Origin: Rathayibacter sp. SW19
GTDB lineage: Bacteria; Actinomycetota; Actinomycetes; Actinomycetales; Microbacteriaceae
Reading direction: 5' to 3'
Length of the DNA stretch: 64,000 bases
Assembly (NCBI RefSeq): GCF_030866825.1
Contig: NZ_CP133020.1
Coordinates: 4,464,001 to 4,528,000, forward strand
Below the pieces are notes generated by a model. It was given only the letters and a program-made list of their open reading frames with translations, was not told where the DNA came from and did no database searches. The translations under genes and the position numbers were made by a program. Position 1 is the stretch's first letter. Each line of letters opens with the position of its first letter. Positions 58,649 through 64,000 of the stretch are shown here, one piece after another.

Positions 58649-59476
58649 GTGGCAGCACCGCAGTTCCGCGCGAACGCCATGGCTCACCTCTCAAGCCCGG
58701 AGCAGCTGGACACGCTGGTCAGAGTCACTCGACCCCGCAGCTGGATCGCGCTCGGCGCGGTCGGACTCGTCCTCGTCGTTTTCGTGGCGTGGACACTGCT
58801 CGGCACGGTGCAAACCACCTTTCCGGGACCTGGGGTGCTCCTCACCCAGTACGGCACCTTCAATAGTGTGACACCCAAGACCGGGCAGGTCACCGCTGTC
58901 TTCGTCTCCTCGGGCGATGAGGTGACGAAGGGTCAACGGCTGGCGACCCTGAACACGGACGCGGGAAAAGAAATCACAATCCCCGCTGTGAACAGCGGCC
59001 GAATCGAGGAGATGCTCGCCTATCCAAGCGATCAGTTGAAGGCCGGCGCGCCGATCGCAACGATCCAACCGGATGACCAGAAATTGCATGCCTTCGTCTA
59101 CGTCCCGGTCGATGGCCGCCAACCCATCAAGAAGGGCATGCCAGTCCAGCTCTCCGTGACAACCGTTCCATCCGAGCAATACGGTCTGCTTCTCGGCACG
59201 GTCGAGAAGGTCGGCAGCTTCCCGGTCACTCGAACCGGAGTCAACGCTTTGCTGAACAATCCCGACATCACTTCGATCGTGATCGCAGCTGGCCCCGTCG
59301 TCCAGGTGGAGGTGAAGCTGACGGGTTCGTCATCGACACCGTCCGGCTTCGCTTGGACCTCGGGAATGGGCCCACCCGATCCGCTGGCTGCCGGCACTCT
59401 GGTCAATGCGTCAGTGATCACCGCCGTGCAGCATCCGATCACGCTTCTGTTCCCGTCCCAACGGGCACCCCAATGA
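58649..59476 (+). CDS. NHLM-type HlyD-family secretion protein
   Basis: A 275-residue membrane-fusion-like protein. Residues 32-52 form one membrane helix (WIALGAVGLVLVVFVAWTLLG). The rest is outside: a biotinyl-lipoyl-like half (GQVTAVFVSSGDEVTKGQRLATLN) and a beta-barrel domain (QKLHAFVYVPVDGRQPIKKGMPVQLSV, LGTVEKVGSFPVTRTG). It lacks the long coiled coil of Gram-negative HlyD proteins. The GTG at 58649 has AGGGGGTGAG upstream. It belongs to the export complex together with the two ABC transporters. Confidence 0.88.
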   Translation: MAAPQFRANAMAHLSSPEQLDTLVRVTRPRSWIALGAVGLVLVVFVAWTLLGTVQTTFPGPGVLLTQYGTFNSVTPKTGQVTAVFVSSGDEVTKGQRLATLNTDAGKEITIPAVNSGRIEEMLAYPSDQLKAGAPIATIQPDDQKLHAFVYVPVDGRQPIKKGMPVQLSVTTVPSEQYGLLLGTVEKVGSFPVTRTGVNALLNNPDITSIVIAAGPVVQVEVKLTGSSSTPSGFAWTSGMGPPDPLAAGTLVNASVITAVQHPITLLFPSQRAPQ

Positions 59477-61689
59477 GTGCGGGTGGCACGACTCCTGCGA
59501 ACACAGCAGCACCCATGGCGCCGAAGAAGCGGCGAGTACGTACGCCGACGGTCCTCCAGATGGAAGCGGCAGAGTGCGGCGCCGCCTCGTTGCGGATGGT
59601 CCTTGCCTACTACGGTCGCTGGGTGCCTCTGGATGAACTTCGTCGGGCAAGCGGAGTGTCCCGCGATGGCGTGAAGGCGAGCAACATTCTCAAAGCGGCT
59701 CGCACCTACGGCATGAACGCAAAGGGCTTCCGTCAGGACATCGAGGAGCTTCGGTCCGGCCCACTGCCTGTGATCGTGTTCTGGAACTTCAACCATTTTC
59801 TGGTGGTGGAGGGCTATGCAGCCGGGCGATGGTTCCTTAACGATCCGGGCCACGGTTCACGGACCGTGACGGATGAGGAGTTCGATCGGTCGTTCACGGG
59901 TGTCGTCCTGCACATCGAGCCGGGAGACGACTTCCGCCGCGAAGGATCGCCTCCCGCCGTGCTGACAGACCTCGCGCGTCGGTTGAGGCATTCGCTCGGC
60001 GGACTGTTCTTCGCCGTTTTGGCGGGCCTCGGCCTCGTGATTCCGGGACTCGCGGCAGCTGTCCTGACCAAGGCGTTCGTCGACCAGGTGCTGGTCGCAG
60101 ACCAGCCAGGCGCGATCTGGTCGATACTGGGGCTTCTGATCGGCGCAGCAGCCGCGATCGTCGCGCTCACCGCACTTCGGGCACGTTATCTGCTCCGTCT
60201 CGAGACGAAGCTCTCCCTGCACAGTTCTGGCGTCTTCCTCTGGCATATTCTGCGGCTGCCGATCAGCTTCTATTCACAGCGCTCGGGCGGCGAACTCGCC
60301 GGGAGGGTTCCACGCAACGACCGTCTGGCCGTGCTGCTGTCCAGCGAGGTCGCAGCGGCACTGATCGACTCCGTTGTCGTGATCTTCTACTTCATCGTCA
60401 TGTTCGGCTACAACAGTGCACTAACCTTTGTCGGGCTCGCAGCGGCCGTCATCAACGTCCTCGTCCTCCGGTCGGTCGGGCGCCGGCGTCGAGAGGGCAA
60501 CCTGCGAGTGCTCCAGGATCGCGGAGCGCTTCTGGGTAGCGCGATGAGCGGCATGAAGACGATCGAATCGGTCAAAGCGGCCGGTCGCGAGTCGGACCTC
60601 TTCACCCGCATCGCCGGACTGCATGCCAAGACGGTGCGCGGCACGCAGCAGCTCGGTGCGGCATCGCTGCCGCTCTTCGTGATCCCGCCACTGCTCGCCG
60701 CGCTCACGACGGTTGCCATCCTCGGCTGGGGCGGGTTGAGTGTCGTCAACGGCGCGATGAGTCTCGGCACGCTCATCGCCTTCCAGATGCTGATGTCGCG
60801 GTCGTCTGAGCCGATCGGTCGATTCGTGCAACTGGGTGGATCTCTCCAAGAGATCAGTGGCGATCTTGAGCGGCTCAACGACGTGCTGGCAAACCCGGTG
60901 GATGATCTGGCGGACCCTGTCCACGAAGCTCACAGCGCATCCGGTCCTGCACGCTTGGTCGGTCAGCTGGAGCTCCGCGATGTCACGTTCGGATACAGCC
61001 TGCTGGAACCGCCGTTGCTCACCAACGTGAGTCTGAGGGTGCGGCCGGGCAGCCGCGTTGCCATCGTCGGCGGATCGGGCAGCGGAAAGTCCACAATCGC
61101 CCGACTGGTCGCAGGTCTCTACCGACCGTGGTCAGGCGACATCCACTTCGACGGGAAGCCGCGCGACGAGTGGCCGCGCGACACCGTCACTGCCTCCGTG
61201 GCACTCGTCGACCAGAACATCACCCTCTTCAGCGGAACCGTGCGCGACAACCTCACCCTCTGGGACGACACCGTCGCGGAGCAGCGGATGGTCCAAGCCG
61301 CGCACGATGCAGGCATCCACGACCAGATCGCCCAGCGCCCGGACGGCTACCTCACCGGAGTCCGCGAGAGCGGATCAAACTTCAGCGGCGGTGAAGCGCA
61401 GCGCCTCGAGATCGCCCGCGCGCTGGTCGCAGACCCGAGAATACTCATCCTCGACGAGGCGACCAGCGCACTGGACCCCCGCACCGAGGAACTCATCGAC
61501 CGCAACATCAGGCGGCGGGGCTGCACCACACTGATCATTGCGCACCGGCTGAGCACCATCCGGGATTGCGACGAGATCGTAGTCATGGACCGCGGCCACA
61601 TCGTCGAACGCGGCACGCACGAGCAGATGATCGACGGAGGCGGACCATACAGCCGACTGTTCGCCGCAGACAGCAGCGTGCGCACATGA
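59473..61689 (+). CDS. Bacteriocin-type ABC transporter with C39 peptidase domain
   Basis: A 738-residue PCAT: an N-terminal C39 peptidase (C35 in AAECGAASLRMVLAYYG, H108 in FNHFLVVEGY, D124 in NDPGHG), a six-helix ABC domain (about residues 175-450) and the ATPase with Walker A GGSGSGKST, signature NFSGGEAQRLEIARAL and Walker B LILDEATSALD. It would remove the leaders of both precursors after the Gly-Gly site and export the products. The ATG overlaps the HlyD stop (ATGA). All catalytic residues are in place. Confidence 0.95.
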   Translation: MSAGGTTPANTAAPMAPKKRRVRTPTVLQMEAAECGAASLRMVLAYYGRWVPLDELRRASGVSRDGVKASNILKAARTYGMNAKGFRQDIEELRSGPLPVIVFWNFNHFLVVEGYAAGRWFLNDPGHGSRTVTDEEFDRSFTGVVLHIEPGDDFRREGSPPAVLTDLARRLRHSLGGLFFAVLAGLGLVIPGLAAAVLTKAFVDQVLVADQPGAIWSILGLLIGAAAAIVALTALRARYLLRLETKLSLHSSGVFLWHILRLPISFYSQRSGGELAGRVPRNDRLAVLLSSEVAAALIDSVVVIFYFIVMFGYNSALTFVGLAAAVINVLVLRSVGRRRREGNLRVLQDRGALLGSAMSGMKTIESVKAAGRESDLFTRIAGLHAKTVRGTQQLGAASLPLFVIPPLLAALTTVAILGWGGLSVVNGAMSLGTLIAFQMLMSRSSEPIGRFVQLGGSLQEISGDLERLNDVLANPVDDLADPVHEAHSASGPARLVGQLELRDVTFGYSLLEPPLLTNVSLRVRPGSRVAIVGGSGSGKSTIARLVAGLYRPWSGDIHFDGKPRDEWPRDTVTASVALVDQNITLFSGTVRDNLTLWDDTVAEQRMVQAAHDAGIHDQIAQRPDGYLTGVRESGSNFSGGEAQRLEIARALVADPRILILDEATSALDPRTEELIDRNIRRRGCTTLIIAHRLSTIRDCDEIVVMDRGHIVERGTHEQMIDGGGPYSRLFAADSSVRT

Positions 61690-64000
61690 CCGGACACGAA
61701 TCCCGCGAGCTTCTGCGCCTCGGCGCGGACCGGCCGCTCCCCCTGGTCGGTGCCGCAACCGCATGGCGCGTGGCCAGCGGCGTCGTCGAAGTCTTCGCGG
61801 TCGCGGCACCCGGAGCACCGGATGTGGCCCGGCTGCATCTGCTGACGGCGAGCGAAGGCGCCCTCCTGTTCGGTTTCGGCGAGTCGGCGATCGGGGGTGT
61901 CCGACTGCTCGCTGTCGGAGGACCGGGTTCTGCCGTTCAGATCGCGCCGATCGACTCCGACGATGCCGAGCACACACGACGCCTCTGGTTTGAGAAGCTG
62001 GCCGAGTCCGTCGGCGAGTCCGCGGCGGCCGAATCCGACACAGTCGCGCCGAATGAGAAGCCCCGGAGCGCAGAGTCACTGCTGGCCGGGGCCATCACGG
62101 CTCAGCGGGAGCGGATCGACCTCGACGATCTCGCGCGGGTTCGAGCGCAACGAAACAGCCACCGGGGCGCACTCGCCGAGAGCCTTTCGACCCTCGGCTC
62201 GCTTCTTGAATCGGACGACGACGCTCCAGAACGAGCCAAGGAAGGCGAATCAGCCTTGACAGGGGCGTTCCGCGTCGTCGCACGCGCCCAAGGGGTGTCG
62301 GCCGTGACGCCGGCGCGGGGCACCGGCAATGAGGACCCGTTGATGAACCTCGCTCGTGCGGCCGGATTGCGTACCCGCGGCCTGACCCTCGACGGCGACT
62401 GGTGGCGGCAGGACTGCGGACCTATGCTCGGCTTCCTCGTCGATGGGCATCACCCGATTGCGCTCATCCCCGTCGGCACGAACCGCTATCAACTTATCGA
62501 CACGGCGTCGGCCACACGTCGGCCCATCGATGCCGTGCTTGCTGCACGCATCGAACCCGGAGCCGTCGCGGTCTATCGGCCACTGCCGGACGGGCCGTTG
62601 AGCATCAGGTCCCTGCTGGCAGCGGGGCTCACGGAGGCCCGCGCCGACCTGGTCAGGCTGATCGCCCTCAGCTGCGCATCCGCACTGCTCGCGCTGGCGG
62701 TCCCGCTCGTGACCGGCCAGATCGTCGGCAGCGTCATACCCGAGGCCAATCGACCGGAACTCGCGCAACTCACCGTCGCTCTGCTTGTCGCCGCTGTAGC
62801 CGGCGCGCTTTTCCAGCTGACGACCTCAATCGCCGTTCTCCGCGTGCAAGGTCGCCTCGATCGTTATCTGGGTCCGGCGATCTGGGGGCGCTTGTTGTCT
62901 CTTCCGACGTCGTTCTTCCGGCGTTACAGCGCCGGCGAACTCGCCCATCGCGTGTTGTCGAGCGAATCGATGGTGCAACTGATCAGTGGGTCGGCCGTCA
63001 CGTCGGTGCTCGGTGGCGTGTTCTCCATCTTCAGCTTCGCGCTGATCTGGTTCTACAGCGTGCAACTCGGTATTGCGGCGAGCATCCTGCTCGTGGCTAT
63101 GGTCGGAACGATCCTGCTGGCTGGACGTGTCCAACTACGCCGCATGCAGGCGGTCGAGGAGTACTCCGGCCAGATGAACGGCATGCTTCTCGAATTTGTC
63201 AGCGGCATCAGCAAGCTGCGGGTGGCTGGAGTTCAGGAGAAGGCGTTCCAGCGGTGGGCCGAGCTCTTCACGGGCAAACGCAGCCGCTGGAATTCCGTGC
63301 GCAGCATGGAGAATTTCGTCGCCGTCGTCACCGCCGCCTTCCCGGTCGTCTCTGCGATCGTGCTATTCGCCGTGGTCGGGCTGAACCAGCAGCCGACCCT
63401 GTCGTCCGCCGCGTTCCTGGCTGCCAACGCCGCGTATGCACAGGTCGCCGTGGCTGTGGTCGTCATGGCGAATTCGCTCAACCTCGTGGTGCGGGCAGTT
63501 CCGGGCCTGCAGCGGTTGAGCCCGATCCTGACGGAAACCCCCGAAGAGGACGTGGCGAAGGCCGATCCGGGCGCCCTCACGGGCGCCGTCGAATTCAGCG
63601 GCGTGTCGTTCCGGTATCAGTCGGACGGCCCGCTGGTCTTGGACGACATCTCAATCCGCATTCCGGCTGGCGGTTCGATCGCCCTCGTCGGGCCGTCCGG
63701 CTCAGGCAAGTCGACGCTCGGCCGGTTGCTTCTCGGCTTCGAGGAGCCGGAGAGCGGCGCTGTCTTCTTCGACGACCAGGATCTCTCCGGTCTCGACGTT
63801 CGTTCCGTTCGACGGCAATTGGGTGTCGTGCTTCAATCAGTTGAACTGCTGCCGGGCAGCATCCTCACAAATATCGTCGGCTCGGCGGTCGATCTCACCA
63901 TCGACGACGCCTGGCGCGCGGCTGCGAGCGCTGGCCTGGCCGACGACATCCGCGACATGCCGATGGGGATGCACACCGCGATCAGCGAGGGCGGATCGAC
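61686..64000 (+). CDS. NHLM-type ABC transporter ATP-binding/permease protein, partial
   Basis: The first 771 residues, running off the right edge. The start ATG overlaps the stop of the C39 transporter gene. Residues 1-110 look like a degenerate cyclic-nucleotide-binding fold, followed by a region of about 200 residues related to an inactive peptidase-like module (GLTLDGDWWRQDCGPMLGFL), six membrane helices at about 330-600, and an ATPase with Walker A GPSGSGKST. This is the architecture of the second transporter of NHLM bacteriocin systems. It lacks an active C39 Cys. Its exact role beside the first transporter is unknown. Confidence 0.9.
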   Translation, partial: MTGHESRELLRLGADRPLPLVGAATAWRVASGVVEVFAVAAPGAPDVARLHLLTASEGALLFGFGESAIGGVRLLAVGGPGSAVQIAPIDSDDAEHTRRLWFEKLAESVGESAAAESDTVAPNEKPRSAESLLAGAITAQRERIDLDDLARVRAQRNSHRGALAESLSTLGSLLESDDDAPERAKEGESALTGAFRVVARAQGVSAVTPARGTGNEDPLMNLARAAGLRTRGLTLDGDWWRQDCGPMLGFLVDGHHPIALIPVGTNRYQLIDTASATRRPIDAVLAARIEPGAVAVYRPLPDGPLSIRSLLAAGLTEARADLVRLIALSCASALLALAVPLVTGQIVGSVIPEANRPELAQLTVALLVAAVAGALFQLTTSIAVLRVQGRLDRYLGPAIWGRLLSLPTSFFRRYSAGELAHRVLSSESMVQLISGSAVTSVLGGVFSIFSFALIWFYSVQLGIAASILLVAMVGTILLAGRVQLRRMQAVEEYSGQMNGMLLEFVSGISKLRVAGVQEKAFQRWAELFTGKRSRWNSVRSMENFVAVVTAAFPVVSAIVLFAVVGLNQQPTLSSAAFLAANAAYAQVAVAVVVMANSLNLVVRAVPGLQRLSPILTETPEEDVAKADPGALTGAVEFSGVSFRYQSDGPLVLDDISIRIPAGGSIALVGPSGSGKSTLGRLLLGFEEPESGAVFFDDQDLSGLDVRSVRRQLGVVLQSVELLPGSILTNIVGSAVDLTIDDAWRAAASAGLADDIRDMPMGMHTAISEGGS

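Noticed and set aside
1..64000. tRNA, rRNA or origin sequences
   Set aside because: No TTCGANTC-type T-loops with matching stems, no rRNA-like stretches and no DnaA-box cluster were noticed by eye; a covariance-model scan would be needed to exclude small RNAs.

Overview
The window is high-GC actinobacterial DNA. Several traits point to the Microbacteriaceae or a close relative: a ClpB-type chaperone without its N-domain, a HAIR heat-shock operator, coenzyme F420 enzymes, leaderless promoters and a dispersed GGTCGAGTAGCGAGG-type palindromic repeat. No rRNA, tRNA or CRISPR array was seen. Genes are tightly packed, and stop/start overlaps of ATGA or GTGA type are very common.

Region 1 (0-17.4 kb) is a catabolic island. 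A minus-strand operon of eight genes (9094 to 419) encodes two luciferase-like F420/flavin oxidoreductases, one very close to F420-dependent glucose-6-phosphate dehydrogenase, two crotonases, an acyl-CoA dehydrogenase, a CaiB-type CoA-transferase, an acyl-CoA synthetase and a 3-hydroxyacyl-CoA dehydrogenase. Divergent from it runs a plus-strand operon: GntR/FadR regulator, a third luciferase-like oxidoreductase, VOC protein, cupin, aldehyde dehydrogenase, enolase-superfamily enzyme, and a thiolase-like/DUF35 pair resembling Ltp retro-aldolases. A compact regulatory region with TCTGAT dyads over both promoters links the two. Together they look like F420-assisted, CoA-thioester degradation of an unidentified organic acid.

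Region 2 (17.4-24.3 kb) holds a 1279-residue secreted beta-helix/Ig-repeat surface protein with a sortase-like tail. Divergent from it are a Tat-signal DUF6916-like protein, a GNAT acetyltransferase and three tandem phage-tail-collar (MdpB-like) proteins. The N-domain-less ClpB follows, with a HAIR (HspR) operator upstream.

Region 3 (26.5-48.9 kb) is an accessory zone dominated by regulators next to exporters, and by gene decay. Intact units include a MocR regulator with an ABM-like protein, two ECF41-type sigma factors with divergent targets (an MFS exporter and an NAD-dependent epimerase-like protein), a TetR/MFS pair, a MarR/hypothetical pair, and a PadR-MerR-DUF1048-ABC exporter module. 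Decayed units include a VapBC-like pair, a VOC protein, a TetR lacking part of its HTH, an ABC-F ATPase, a DUF1048 paralogue, an alpha/beta hydrolase fused at a deletion point to a beheaded MarR gene, and a 5'-truncated MFS gene.

Region 4 (49-57.6 kb) is ordinary housekeeping and stress material: Smr, YdeI-like, SnoaL-like, ArsR/SRPBCC, PNPOx-like, Na+/H+ antiporter, TDT transporter, MarR/MFS and a CPBP-type membrane protease.

Region 5 (57.7 kb to the end) is the most exciting part: a RiPP locus with two nitrile-hydratase-leader (NHLP) precursor peptides having different Cys-containing cores, each preceded by the same conserved upstream element, followed by an HlyD-type secretion protein, a C39-peptidase ABC transporter and a second ABC transporter that runs off the window. 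The maturation enzymes are not in view and probably lie beyond 64000.
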